Source: Streptomyces hundungensis
GTDB lineage: Bacteria; Actinomycetota; Actinomycetes; Streptomycetales; Streptomycetaceae
DNA length: 64,000 nt
Assembly (NCBI RefSeq): GCF_003627815.1
Contig: NZ_CP032698.1
Span: 1,860,001 to 1,924,000 of the forward strand
Direction of reading: 5' to 3'
This document shows, piece by piece, positions 16,672 through 24,993 of the stretch; position 1 is the first letter of the stretch; each line of letters starts with the position of its first letter. Both the position numbers and the translations under genes were made by a program. The notes beneath the pieces are model-generated. The model was not told the DNA's origin. It saw only the letters and a program-made list of their open reading frames with translations, and searched no databases.

Positions 16672-17853
16672 ATGGATTGCGCACGACCCCCCGCCCCCGT
16701 CACCGCCCTGCTGCGCCTGTGTCTGCACGCGCTGCTCGGCGGTCTCCTCGCGCTGGCCGCGGTGCGGGCCGTCGGGGACGGCGCCCCGCGCGCGGGGGCG
16801 GTCGTGGCGCTGGCCGTCCTCATGGCCGTGGTGTACGCGGTGGGCGTCGCGCTGCGCCCGGTGCGGCCGCGCACCCCGGCGGCCGCGCTCTGGCTGGGGG
16901 CGCTCGGCGTCGTCTGGCTGGCGCTCCTCGTGGTCTCCTCCGACGCCCTGTGGACCGCCTTCCCCCTCTACTTCCTGCTGCTCCATCTGCTGGCGCTGCG
17001 CTGGGCGCTGCCCGCCGTCCTCGGCACGGCGGGCGCGGCCATCGCGAGTTTCGTCCTGCACGGGCAGCAGGTCACGCCGGGCGCGTTCATCGGGCCGCTG
17101 CTCGGCGCGGCGGTCGCCGTGGCGACCGTGCTCGGCTATGACGCGCTGTACCGGGAGAGCGAGCGGCGCCGGGAGCTCATCGACGAGCTGGTCGCGACGC
17201 GGGCCGAGCTCGCCGAGGCCGAGCGGACGGCCGGGACGCTCGCCGAGCGCGAGCGCCTCGCCCGGGAGATCCACGACACCCTCGCCCAGGGCCTCTCGTC
17301 CATCCAGTTGCTGCTGCGCGCCGCCGAGCGCGCGCTGCCCGCCGGCGACCCGGCCCGCGCCCACGTGGAGCAGGCGAGGCGCGCCGCCCAGGACAACCTG
17401 GCCGAGGCCCGCCGTTTCGTGAAGGCCCTGACCCCGCCCGACCTGGAGCACGGCTCCCTTGCGGGCGCCCTGGAGCGGCTGTGCGCGGGGGCGCCGGGCC
17501 CCGCCGTGCAGTTCGGCGTGAGCGGCACTCCGGTGGAGCTGCCGACGCCCTACGAGGTGGCGCTGTTGCGCGTCGCGCAGTCGGCGCTCGCCAACACCGT
17601 GCAGCACGCGGCGGCCGGCCGGGCCGAGATCACCCTCAGCTTCATGGACACCTCGGTCGCCCTGGACGTCGTCGACGACGGACGCGGATTCGACCCGGCC
17701 GCCCGCCGGCCGAAGGAACCGGGCGGCTTCGGCCTTCCCGCGATGCGTTCGCGGGCCCTGTCGCTCGGCGGCACGCTGAGCGTGGAGTCGGCGCCGGGCC
17801 AGGGCACGGCCGTCGCCATCACCCTGCCGCTGCCCGTGGCGGGTGCCCGATGA
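16672..17853 (+). CDS. Sensor histidine kinase (HisKA_3 type)
   Basis: A 393-residue kinase with about five transmembrane helices in residues 10-150 (ALLGGLLALAAVRA, VVALAVLMAVVYAVGVAL, ALGVVWLALLVVSS and others). A coiled linker follows, then the phospho-acceptor motif REIHDTLAQGLSSIQLLLRA, and a GHKL ATPase domain (VAQSALANTVQHA, DVVDDGRGFDP). It is translationally coupled to the response regulator (ATGA overlap). It lies divergent from the ABC exporter, so it may detect the exported compound or envelope damage. ATG 16672 is preceded by a short GAGG. Confidence 0.92.
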   Translation: MDCARPPAPVTALLRLCLHALLGGLLALAAVRAVGDGAPRAGAVVALAVLMAVVYAVGVALRPVRPRTPAAALWLGALGVVWLALLVVSSDALWTAFPLYFLLLHLLALRWALPAVLGTAGAAIASFVLHGQQVTPGAFIGPLLGAAVAVATVLGYDALYRESERRRELIDELVATRAELAEAERTAGTLAERERLAREIHDTLAQGLSSIQLLLRAAERALPAGDPARAHVEQARRAAQDNLAEARRFVKALTPPDLEHGSLAGALERLCAGAPGPAVQFGVSGTPVELPTPYEVALLRVAQSALANTVQHAAAGRAEITLSFMDTSVALDVVDDGRGFDPAARRPKEPGGFGLPAMRSRALSLGGTLSVESAPGQGTAVAITLPLPVAGAR

Positions 17854-18491
17854 CCGCGGCGCCGATCCGGCTGCTGCTCGCCGACGACCACCCGATCGTG
17901 CGGGCCGGGCTGCGCGCGGTCCTCGACACCGAGCCGGACTTCGCGGTGACCGGCGAGGCCGCCACCGCCGAGCGCGCGGTGGAGCTGGCCGTCCCGGGGG
18001 CGTACGAGGTGGTCCTGATGGACCTCCGATTCGGGTCGGCGATGCACGGCGCGGAGGCGACCGCGGCCATCACGGCGCGGCCGGGGGCGCCCCGGGTCCT
18101 GGTCCTGACGACGTACGACACGGACGCCGACATCCTCGCGGCGGTGGAGGCGGGCGCTGCGGGCTATCTGCTCAAGGACGCCCCGCCCGAGGAGCTGGCG
18201 GCGGCGGTGCGCACCGCGGCCGCGGGCCAGTCGGCGCTCGCCCCGGCCGTCGCGCACCGGCTGATGGACCGCATGCGCACCCCGGCCGAGGCGTTGACGC
18301 GGCGCGAGCTGGAGGTGCTCCAGCTCGTCGGCGACGGGCTCTCCAACCAGCGGATCAGCAAGGAGCTGTTCCTGAGCCAGGCCACCGTCAAGTCCCATCT
18401 GGTGCACATCTACGCCAAGTTGGGGGTGGACTCGCGCACGGCGGCGGTCGCCGCCGCGAGCGCGCGCCGCCTGATCCGCCACCCCGGCTGA
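17850..18491 (+). CDS. Two-component response regulator, NarL/LuxR family
   Basis: A 213-residue regulator with a receiver domain (ADDHPIVRAGL, phospho-acceptor in VVLMDLRFG, VLTTY, LKDAPP) and a C-terminal LuxR helix-turn-helix (LTRRELEVLQLVGDGLSNQRI and SQATVKSHLVHIYAKLGV). It is coupled to the upstream kinase gene by a 4-bp overlap. The most economical hypothesis is that it controls the divergent FtsX-type ABC transporter. No specific operator was recognised in the 132-bp intergenic region. Confidence 0.93.
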   Translation: MTAAPIRLLLADDHPIVRAGLRAVLDTEPDFAVTGEAATAERAVELAVPGAYEVVLMDLRFGSAMHGAEATAAITARPGAPRVLVLTTYDTDADILAAVEAGAAGYLLKDAPPEELAAAVRTAAAGQSALAPAVAHRLMDRMRTPAEALTRRELEVLQLVGDGLSNQRISKELFLSQATVKSHLVHIYAKLGVDSRTAAVAAASARRLIRHPG

Positions 18492-18502
18492 GCCGGTCCG
18501 GG

Positions 18503-18631
18503 TCACCGCCTGCGCTCCTTGCGCTGCCGCCGCAGGCGGAGCCAGGCAAGTGAGATCCCGCGCGGTCCCTGCTCGCGCCGACGCTGCATCTCCCGCTCGA
18601 ACCGGTCCGTGACCATCCCGTCGCGTTCCAT
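18503..18631 (-). CDS. Small basic protein, 42 aa, hypothetical
   Basis: An open frame encoding MERDGMVTDRFEREM followed by a very Arg-rich tail ending KERRR. A strong GGGGGAG ribosome site precedes ATG 18631, which argues for real translation. It is convergent with the response regulator and divergent from the MocR-type regulator. I do not recognise the family. The charge suggests nucleic-acid or membrane association, but that is only a guess. Confidence 0.45.
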   Translation of the reverse strand: MERDGMVTDRFEREMQRRREQGPRGISLAWLRLRRQRKERRR

Positions 18632-18673
18632 GACAACTCCCCCATCTCAACCACGTCTTGGCCACTTCTTCCG

Positions 18674-18733
18674 GGCCAATGTGCTGACAGGACGGGAGTC
18701 TGTACCCTGATTGGCCTGGACGGCATGGCCAAT
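18674..18733 (+). promoter_or_regulatory. Probable MocR-regulator operator (three GGCCAAT boxes)
   Basis: GGCCAAT at 18674-18680, its inverse ATTGGCC at 18710-18716, and GGCCAAT again at 18727-18733 lie immediately upstream of the GntR/MocR gene. Two direct repeats plus one inverted copy is the architecture commonly used by MocR-type regulators for autoregulation. Confidence 0.6.
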
Positions 18734-18747
18734 TCCCGGAGGTTGGT

Positions 18748-20241
18748 ATGGCAGGCATACGAGTGGTCCAGTCCGTGGACACCGTGAGCGCCACCGCGCG
18801 GACGCTCGGCAGCCGCCAGCTCGCCGGGCAGGTGACCGCCCTGACGGGCCCCCACCCCGGCTACCGCGCCCTCGCCCAGGGGGTGCGCACGCTCTTGCTC
18901 GACGGCCGCATCCCGCTGCACACCCGGCTGCCCGCCGAGCGCGAGCTGGCCACCGCCCTTGAGGTCAGCCGGGCCACCGTCACGGCCGCCTACGACCTCC
19001 TGCGCGAAGGCGGCCACGCGCTGAGCCGGCGCGGCGCGGGCACCTGGACCACGCTCCCCGAGGGCACGGCGCCGGCCAGCGTGGCCCGCTACCAGGCACC
19101 CGACGGGGTCATCGACCTCGCGATGGCCGCGCCCAGCGCGCCTGCCGCGGAGCTCGCGGCCGCGTTCGAGCTGGCCGGGCCGGAGGTGGCCTGCCACGCC
19201 GCCACCAACGGCTACCACCCGCTAGGCCTTCCCGAGCTGCGTGCCGCCGTCGCCGAGCGCTACACCCGGCGCGGTCTTCCCACACTGCCGGAGCAGATCC
19301 TGATCACGACCGGCGCCCAGTCCGCGGTGTCCCTGGTGGTGAACCTTTTGGGCCGCCCCGGCGACCGGGCCCTCGTCGAGAGCCCCTCCTATCCCAACGC
19401 CCTGGACGCGGTGCGCCACGCCGGTCTGCGGATCACCCCCGTACCGGTGACCGAGGACGGCTGGGACATCGAGCTCCTGGAGTGCACCCTGCGCCAGACC
19501 GCGCCGCGCCTGGCCTATCTCATCCCCGACTTCCAGAATCCGACCGGTGCGCTGATGAGCACCGAGCAGCGCTCCCGGCTGCTGCGGGCGGTCCGGGCCA
19601 CCGGCACCTGGCTGCTCATCGACGAGACCATGGCCGAGATGTCACTGGAGGGCCCGACCCCCGCGCCGTTCGTGTCCCTCGCCCACCAGGGCGAGTCGGA
19701 GCAGATCGTGACGGTCGGCTCGCTCAGCAAGACCCACTGGGGCGGGCTTCGCATCGGCTGGGTGCGGGCGGGCTCCCGGCTCGTCCACGAGCTGGCCGCG
19801 CTGCGCATCCACGTGGACCTGGCGCCCTCGCTCATCGATCAGGTACTGGCCAAGACGCTGCTGCCGGACATGGACGACGTGCTGAGCAGGCGGCTGCCGC
19901 TGCTGCGCGAGCGGCGCGACGCGCTGGCCGACTCGCTGAGCCGCCGGCTGCCGGAGTGGCGCTGGCAGTCGCCGGTCGGCGGGCTCAGCCTCTGGGTCGA
20001 CCTCGGCCGCCCGATCGCGGGCGCGCTCGCCCAGGCGGCGCTGGCCCACGGGGTGAACCTCCAGCCGGGCTCCCGCTTCGCCGCCGACCCGGGCACCCAT
20101 GAACACCGGCTGCGCCTGCCCTTCGTCCATGAGCCGGAGGTGGCGGACGAGGCGGTGCGGCGCCTGGCCGCGACCCTGGACGCCGGCCTGCCCACCGTCC
20201 TGGGCACGGCCGCGCAGCACCGACCGCACTGGGTGGCGTGA
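18748..20241 (+). CDS. MocR/GntR regulator with aminotransferase domain
   Basis: A 497-residue fusion. An N-terminal GntR winged helix covers about 40-105 (LPAERELATALEVSRATVTAAYDLL). It is followed by a fold-type I aminotransferase domain with NPTGALMS-type sequence and the PLP-binding lysine in VGSLSKTHWGGLRIGW. MocR regulators use PLP or an aldimine as a ligand and often control PLP synthesis, taurine/GABA use or small membrane transporters. No such target is adjacent, so only autoregulation is suggested by the GGCCAAT boxes upstream. ATG 18748 has a consensus GGAGG 6 nt upstream. Confidence 0.93.
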   Translation: MAGIRVVQSVDTVSATARTLGSRQLAGQVTALTGPHPGYRALAQGVRTLLLDGRIPLHTRLPAERELATALEVSRATVTAAYDLLREGGHALSRRGAGTWTTLPEGTAPASVARYQAPDGVIDLAMAAPSAPAAELAAAFELAGPEVACHAATNGYHPLGLPELRAAVAERYTRRGLPTLPEQILITTGAQSAVSLVVNLLGRPGDRALVESPSYPNALDAVRHAGLRITPVPVTEDGWDIELLECTLRQTAPRLAYLIPDFQNPTGALMSTEQRSRLLRAVRATGTWLLIDETMAEMSLEGPTPAPFVSLAHQGESEQIVTVGSLSKTHWGGLRIGWVRAGSRLVHELAALRIHVDLAPSLIDQVLAKTLLPDMDDVLSRRLPLLRERRDALADSLSRRLPEWRWQSPVGGLSLWVDLGRPIAGALAQAALAHGVNLQPGSRFAADPGTHEHRLRLPFVHEPEVADEAVRRLAATLDAGLPTVLGTAAQHRPHWVA

Positions 20242-20324
20242 ACCCGCCTCGCGGATCGAAGCCCGTGCGCAGCAACTCCCTTGCGAGTCAAGGCAGTTGG
20301 TCTCGAAAGCCGCCCGCCGTCGGA

Positions 20325-20615
20325 TCAGTACCGCGCGGGCGGCTCGCCGAACAACTCGACCGCCTTCCGCACCTCCGTCACCGCGCCCGCCAGCGCGCTG
20401 ACGGAGCCGATCGAGCCCGCGATCAGCAGCAGCGAGCGGCGCAGCCGCGGCACCTCGGGGATGCCGCTCAGCGCCATCGCGTCCAGGGCCGCCAGCTCGT
20501 CCTCGGCGACGGCCCGGTCGGGAAACTCCGCCGGATGACCGGCCAGCTCGCGGCGCAGCCGGGAGACGGCCGTCCGCAATTCGCTCACTCTGGGGTCCTC
20601 GCCACTGCCGGTCAC
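20325..20615 (-). CDS. DUF5955-like small protein
   Basis: A 96-residue protein with a helical N-terminal half (RVSELRTAVSRLRRELAGH, then AVAEDELAALDAMA) and a hydrophobic C-terminal helix (SLLLIAGSIGSVSALAGAV). It resembles a small Streptomyces family that I recall as DUF5955; its function is unknown. GTG 20615 is chosen as the first start after a G-rich site; a start five codons upstream is possible. The gene is convergent with the MocR gene and divergent from the nucleotidyltransferase. Confidence 0.6.
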   Translation of the reverse strand: MTGSGEDPRVSELRTAVSRLRRELAGHPAEFPDRAVAEDELAALDAMALSGIPEVPRLRRSLLLIAGSIGSVSALAGAVTEVRKAVELFGEPPARY

Positions 20616-20796
20616 GGCCCTCTGCTCCACGCCTCGCAACAAAAGTCCTCCCCCACAACACGTCCATGTGCAGGTGTTCACAACCCGCGCAGCGAAGGTC
20701 AACTGCCGGGATGCGCGGGTCAGTTAACGCCATCCGGTGTGTCGTGCGCCACTGCGTGGACGGAATTCGAACCGAGCGTTGGGTATATCTGGGGCC

Positions 20797-21423
20797 ATGA
20801 CGCAACCAACGACAGACGCGGCCCGGGTCACCGGGGTGCTGCTCGCGGCGGGCGGCGGGCGCCGGCTCGGCGGCCGCCCCAAGGCCCTCCTCGCGCACCG
20901 GGGCCGCCCGCTCGTCGAGAACGCGGTCCGGGTCCTGCGTGAGGGCGGCTGCGCCACGGTGTACGTGGTGCTGGGCGCGGCAGCCGAGGAGGTACGGGCC
21001 CGTGCGGACCTGGCGGGCTGCGTCCTGGTCGACAATCCGGAGTGGGAGCGGGGCATGGGCTCCTCGCTGCGGGCCGGCCTGGAGGCGCTGGCGGCGTCGG
21101 AGCCGGGGGTCCGCGGCGGAGCCCGGGCGGCGCTGGTCTCGCTCGTCGACCAGCCCGGCATCGGTGCCGAGGCGGTGGCCCGGGTGCTGGCCGCCCACCG
21201 TTCGGACGATTCCCTGGCAGCGGCCTCCTACGGAGGAAAGCGCGGCCATCCCGTGCTGTTCGGGGCGGGGCGCTGGGCGGACATCGCGGCGAGCGCGACG
21301 GGCGACCGGGGCGCCCGCGCCTATCTCACGGCCCACGAGGAGGAGATCGCGCTCGTCGAGTGCGGCGATGTGGCCGAGCCCTATGACATCGACACGGAGG
21401 CGGATCTCGGCCGTCTCCAGTAG
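20797..21423 (+). CDS. MobA-like molybdenum-cofactor nucleotidyltransferase
   Basis: A 208-residue NTP transferase with the signature LLAAGGGRRLGGRPKALL (about 14-31), then the Asp-containing active-site strand (VSLVDQPGI) and GGKRGHPVLF. This is the MobA/MocA class that adds CMP or a related nucleotide to the molybdopterin cofactor of xanthine-dehydrogenase-type enzymes. That would fit with purine catabolism on this part of the chromosome, although no xanthine dehydrogenase gene is in the window. A TATATC -10-like box (20784-20789) lies only 7 nt before the ATG, so the mRNA may be leaderless. Confidence 0.85.
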   Translation: MTQPTTDAARVTGVLLAAGGGRRLGGRPKALLAHRGRPLVENAVRVLREGGCATVYVVLGAAAEEVRARADLAGCVLVDNPEWERGMGSSLRAGLEALAASEPGVRGGARAALVSLVDQPGIGAEAVARVLAAHRSDDSLAAASYGGKRGHPVLFGAGRWADIAASATGDRGARAYLTAHEEEIALVECGDVAEPYDIDTEADLGRLQ

Positions 21424-21478
21424 ATCTGGAGGAGACAGGAAGGCGTTGAGGGCGGTGGAAGACACGGAGTGAACGGGG

Positions 21479-21634
21479 TGGCACTCAGAGCCATGGTCCC
21501 TCGACCCGGAGAATCTCGACATCAACAAACCATTGAACTTCCACCATGAGGAAACTAGTATCCACTGTTCAGAAGCGCCCGTCAGATCAACCGGCGCCCA
21601 CAGTCGTACCTCGGAGCCGTGGCACTGAGTGCCA
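21479..21634. promoter_or_regulatory. Two TGGCACT-n-AGTGCCA palindromes flanking the aceB promoter
   Basis: TGGCACT-C-AGAGCCA at 21479-21493 and the perfect TGGCACT-G-AGTGCCA at 21620-21634 lie 141 bp apart, one upstream of the aceB -35 box and one in its leader. No known regulator was recognised for this sequence. Confidence 0.45.
21521..21574 (+). promoter_or_regulatory. aceB promoter with second purine motif and paired AllR-type operator
   Basis: -35 TTGAAC (21533-21538) and -10 TAGTAT (21556-21561) are 17 bp apart. The palindrome ATCAAC-AAACC-ATTGAA (21521-21537) overlaps the -35. The AllR-type boxes TTCCACCATGAGGAA (21539-21553) and ATCCACTGTTCAGAA (21560-21574) fill the spacer and cover the start site, in the same 15-6-15 geometry as at allR. 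Confidence 0.72.
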
Positions 21635-21687
21635 TGCATGGCGACCCGGCGGCCGTCAGGGCACCGCCCGCGAAGGAGTGACAGCTC

Positions 21688-23307
21688 ATGTCCGCACCAG
21701 CGCCGTCCCCGCTGGCCATCGTCGATGCCGAGCCCCTGCCCCGGCAGGACGAGGTACTCACCGACGCGGCCCTCGCCTTCGTGGCCGAGCTGCACCGGAA
21801 CTTCACGGCCCGCCGTGATGAGCTCCTCACCCGCCGCCAGGACCGCCGCGCCGAGATCGCCCGCACCTCCACGCTGGACTTCCGCCCCGAGACCGCGGAG
21901 ATCCGCGCGGGCGACTGGAAGGTCGCGCCGGCTCCGGCCGCGCTGAACGACCGCCGCGTGGAGATCACCGGTCCGACCGACCGCAAGATGACCATCAACG
22001 CCCTGAACTCGGGCGCCAAGGTCTGGCTCGCCGACTTCGAGGACGCCTCCGCCCCCACCTGGGAGAACGTCGTCCTCGGCCAGCTCAACCTGATCGACGC
22101 CTATGAGCGTCGCATCGACTTCACCGACGCCACGTCGGGCAAGTCCTACGCCCTGAAGGACGCCGACCAGCTCGCGACCGTCGTCATGCGGCCGCGCGGC
22201 TGGCACCTGGAGGAGCGCCACCTCCAGTTCGACGGCCGCCCGGTGCCGGGCGCTCTCGTCGACTTCGGTCTCTACTTCTTCCACAACGCCCAGCGCCTGA
22301 TCGACCTCGGCAAGGGCCCGTACTTCTACCTCCCCAAGACGGAGTCGTATCTGGAGGCCCGCCTCTGGAACGACATCTTCGTCTTCGCCCAGGACTATGT
22401 GGGCATCCCCCAGGGCACCGTCCGCGCCACCGTCCTGATCGAGACGATCACGGCGGCGTACGAGATGGAGGAGATCCTCTTCGAGCTGAAGGACCACGCG
22501 GCCGGGCTCAACGCGGGGCGCTGGGACTACCTCTTCTCCATCGTGAAGAACTTCCGTGACGGCGGGGAGAAGTTCGTCCTGCCGGACCGCAACGCGGTGA
22601 CGATGACGGCCCCCTTCATGCGCGCCTACACCGAACTGCTCGTCCGCACCTGCCACAAGCGGGGTGCGCACGCCATCGGCGGCATGGCCGCGTTCATCCC
22701 CTCGCGCCGTGACGCCGAGGTGAACAAGGTCGCCTTCGAGAAGGTCAAGGCCGACAAGGACCGCGAGGCGGGCGACGGCTTCGACGGTTCGTGGGTGGCC
22801 CACCCCGACCTGGTCCCGATCGCGATGGCCTCCTTCGACGCGGTGCTCGGCGACAAGCCGAACCAGAAGGACCGGCTGCGCGAGGACGTCTCGGTGGCGC
22901 CCGGCGACCTGATCGCCATCGACTCCCTCGACGCCAAGCCCACCTACGCGGGCCTGGTCTCCGCTGTCCAGGTCGGCACCCGCTACATCGAGGCGTGGCT
23001 GCGCGGCCTCGGCGCGGTCGCCATCTTCAACCTCATGGAGGACGCGGCCACCGCCGAGATCTCGCGCTCGCAGATCTGGCAGTGGATCAACGCGGGTGTC
23101 GTCTTCGAGAACGGCGAGAAGGCGACGGCAGACCTCGCCCGCAAGGTCGCGGCCGACGAACTCGCCGCGATCCGTGCGGAGATCGGCGAGGAGGCCTTCG
23201 CGGCGGGCAAGTGGCAGCAGGCCCACGACCTGCTTCTGAAGGTCTCCCTCGACGCGGACTACGCCGACTTCCTGACGCTGCCCGCGTACGAGCAACTCGT
23301 CGGCTGA
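21688..23307 (+). CDS. aceB: Malate synthase A
   Basis: A 539-residue malate synthase that condenses glyoxylate with acetyl-CoA to malate. The A-isoform signature regions are present: KVWLADFEDASAPTW near residue 110, the ATVLIETITAAYEMEEIL strand, HAIGGMAAFIPSR, and the C-terminal NLMEDAATAEISRSQIWQW with the catalytic acid. ATG 21688 has GGAG 10 nt upstream. Its promoter carries the composite operator shared with allR, hyi and gcl, so it is regulated as an outlet for allantoin-derived glyoxylate rather than only as a glyoxylate-shunt enzyme. No isocitrate lyase gene is adjacent, which fits that role. Confidence 0.97.
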   Translation: MSAPAPSPLAIVDAEPLPRQDEVLTDAALAFVAELHRNFTARRDELLTRRQDRRAEIARTSTLDFRPETAEIRAGDWKVAPAPAALNDRRVEITGPTDRKMTINALNSGAKVWLADFEDASAPTWENVVLGQLNLIDAYERRIDFTDATSGKSYALKDADQLATVVMRPRGWHLEERHLQFDGRPVPGALVDFGLYFFHNAQRLIDLGKGPYFYLPKTESYLEARLWNDIFVFAQDYVGIPQGTVRATVLIETITAAYEMEEILFELKDHAAGLNAGRWDYLFSIVKNFRDGGEKFVLPDRNAVTMTAPFMRAYTELLVRTCHKRGAHAIGGMAAFIPSRRDAEVNKVAFEKVKADKDREAGDGFDGSWVAHPDLVPIAMASFDAVLGDKPNQKDRLREDVSVAPGDLIAIDSLDAKPTYAGLVSAVQVGTRYIEAWLRGLGAVAIFNLMEDAATAEISRSQIWQWINAGVVFENGEKATADLARKVAADELAAIRAEIGEEAFAAGKWQQAHDLLLKVSLDADYADFLTLPAYEQLVG

Positions 23308-23322
23308 TCCCCCGAGTTGACC

Positions 23323-23358
23323 CTCCGCCCCCGGTACCGCACAGCACCGGGGGCGGAG
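23323..23358. terminator. Bidirectional hairpin terminator
   Basis: A perfect 13-bp stem (CTCCGCCCCCGGT / ACCGGGGGCGGAG) with a 10-nt loop lies between convergent aceB and the YfcC-type transporter gene. Confidence 0.8.
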
Positions 23359-23364
23359 CCGTGC

Positions 23365-24993
23365 TCAGGTCAGGGCCGCCCCCACCGCCACGAACGCGCA
23401 GATCAGTACGGCCAGGATGGCGAGCAGCGGGGCGACGAAGCGGAGGTACTTGTTGTAGCCGACCTTCGCCAGGGCCACACCGCCGATGGTGACGGCAGTG
23501 GTCGGCACCCACAGGTTCATCCACCCGCTCGCCGCCTGCCAGGCGGTCACCACCACCGCGCGGGAGACGCCCGCGAAGTCGGCGAGGGGGGCCAGGATCG
23601 GCATCGCGAGGGTGGCGTGTCCCGAGGTCGAGGGGATCAGGAAGGCCAGCGGCAGGTTCACCACGAAGACGATCACGGCGAAGAGGGCGGACGGGGCGTC
23701 CTTCACAACGCCCTCGATGGAGTGCAGCACCGTGTCCGTGATCCCCGAGTTGTTCATGATCACCGTGACGCCCCGGGCGAGCACGATGACCAGCGCCGGG
23801 GAGATGAAGTCCGCCGCGCCCTGGATGATCGTCGAGCTCAGGGCGGCCTCGCCGAGCCGGGCCGCGACGCCCACGAGCACCGCCGCCACCAGGAACAGGG
23901 CCGCCAACTGCGGGAAGGACCAGCCCAGTTCCCAGCGGTACGGGGTGGCGTCGGCCCGGCCCGTCAGCGCGCTGGACCAGGGGACCACGGAGAAGATCAT
24001 GAAGGCGAAGACGAGAGTGAGCAGGGTCAGGACCAGCTTGTGCGTACCGGTCAGCTCCGGGGGCCCGTCGTCGGCGCCGGCCGGCGCCGCCTCCCCGTCG
24101 CCCGGCAGGAAACCGGACAGGGATTTCGACGGGTCCCGCTGGACGCGCCGCCCGTAACGCACCACGTACAGGATCGACACCGCCGTCAGGACCAGCCACA
24201 TCACGAAGCGCAGCACGATGCCGTCGCCCAGGGAGATGCCGGCGGCCGAGGAGGCGACGCCCGTCGCGAAGGGGTTGACCGTCGAGCACAGCACGCCGAT
24301 GCCCGCGCCCACGATGATCGTGCCGGTCGCGACCAGGCGGTCGTAGCCGAGCGCCAGCATCAGCGGCACGATCAGACCGTAGAACCCCAGGGTCTCCTCG
24401 GCGAAGCCCTCCACCGTGCCGAGGACGGAGAAGACCGTCATCACGCCCGCGATCAGCAGCGCTCCGCGCTCGCGGAGGCGGTGGGCCAGGAGGCCGATCC
24501 CCCGGTCGAGCGCCCCCGTCGCGAACACCACCGTGATGAACGCGCCGATGGCGAGCACGAAGAGGAACACCCCGGCGCTGCCGTACAGTTCGCCGGCCAG
24601 CGAGGGCCCGACCCGGCCCGTCGTGGCGTCCTGGATGCCGTACAGGCCGTTCACCGGGGAGAGGAAGAGGTCGTTGAGGCGGTCCACGAAACTCTGGCCG
24701 CTGTCGACCCGGTGGTAAGTGCCCTGGCGGGGCGCCCCGTCCGCGGTGCGGTCATAGGCGCCGGAGGGGATGACGAACGCCAGGAGCCACACGGCCAGCG
24801 TGACGATCGCGAGGATCGTCAGCGCGCTCGGGAAGCGCGGGCCGGTGCCTCCACCCGGTGCCGGTTCGTCGGAGGGCGGCTCCGGCCGCTGCGGCGGCTC
24901 TGGCGGCTTTGGCGGCGGGAGGTGGGGCGGCCGGCTCCCACCCGCCCCCTCGGGGGCGCGCCCGTCCGGCTCCGGCGGGGAGGGCGTCGTCAT
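23365..24993 (-). CDS. YfcC/DcuC-family membrane transporter
   Basis: A 542-residue protein with a proline-rich cytoplasmic N-terminus (about 45 residues) and some twelve hydrophobic segments. Sequences such as LAVWLLAFVIPSGAYDRT, TVEGFAEETLGFYGLI, GAGIGVLCSTVNPFATGVAS and LIPSTSGHATLAMPILAPL are typical of the YfcC/C4-dicarboxylate carrier family (PF03606). Members transport dicarboxylates, peptides or amino acids. ATG 24993 has GGGAG 8 nt upstream; open frame further upstream lacks membrane or domain sequence. Placement next to malate synthase could hint at dicarboxylate handling, but the two are convergent and no shared operator is seen. Confidence 0.85.
   Translation of the reverse strand: MTTPSPPEPDGRAPEGAGGSRPPHLPPPKPPEPPQRPEPPSDEPAPGGGTGPRFPSALTILAIVTLAVWLLAFVIPSGAYDRTADGAPRQGTYHRVDSGQSFVDRLNDLFLSPVNGLYGIQDATTGRVGPSLAGELYGSAGVFLFVLAIGAFITVVFATGALDRGIGLLAHRLRERGALLIAGVMTVFSVLGTVEGFAEETLGFYGLIVPLMLALGYDRLVATGTIIVGAGIGVLCSTVNPFATGVASSAAGISLGDGIVLRFVMWLVLTAVSILYVVRYGRRVQRDPSKSLSGFLPGDGEAAPAGADDGPPELTGTHKLVLTLLTLVFAFMIFSVVPWSSALTGRADATPYRWELGWSFPQLAALFLVAAVLVGVAARLGEAALSSTIIQGAADFISPALVIVLARGVTVIMNNSGITDTVLHSIEGVVKDAPSALFAVIVFVVNLPLAFLIPSTSGHATLAMPILAPLADFAGVSRAVVVTAWQAASGWMNLWVPTTAVTIGGVALAKVGYNKYLRFVAPLLAILAVLICAFVAVGAALT

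Noticed and set aside
19642..23295. 1217-codon open frame on the minus strand across the MocR, nucleotidyltransferase and aceB genes
   Set aside because: It spans three well-supported genes on the opposite strand and has no recognisable domain or ribosome site; such frames are an artefact of extreme GC content.
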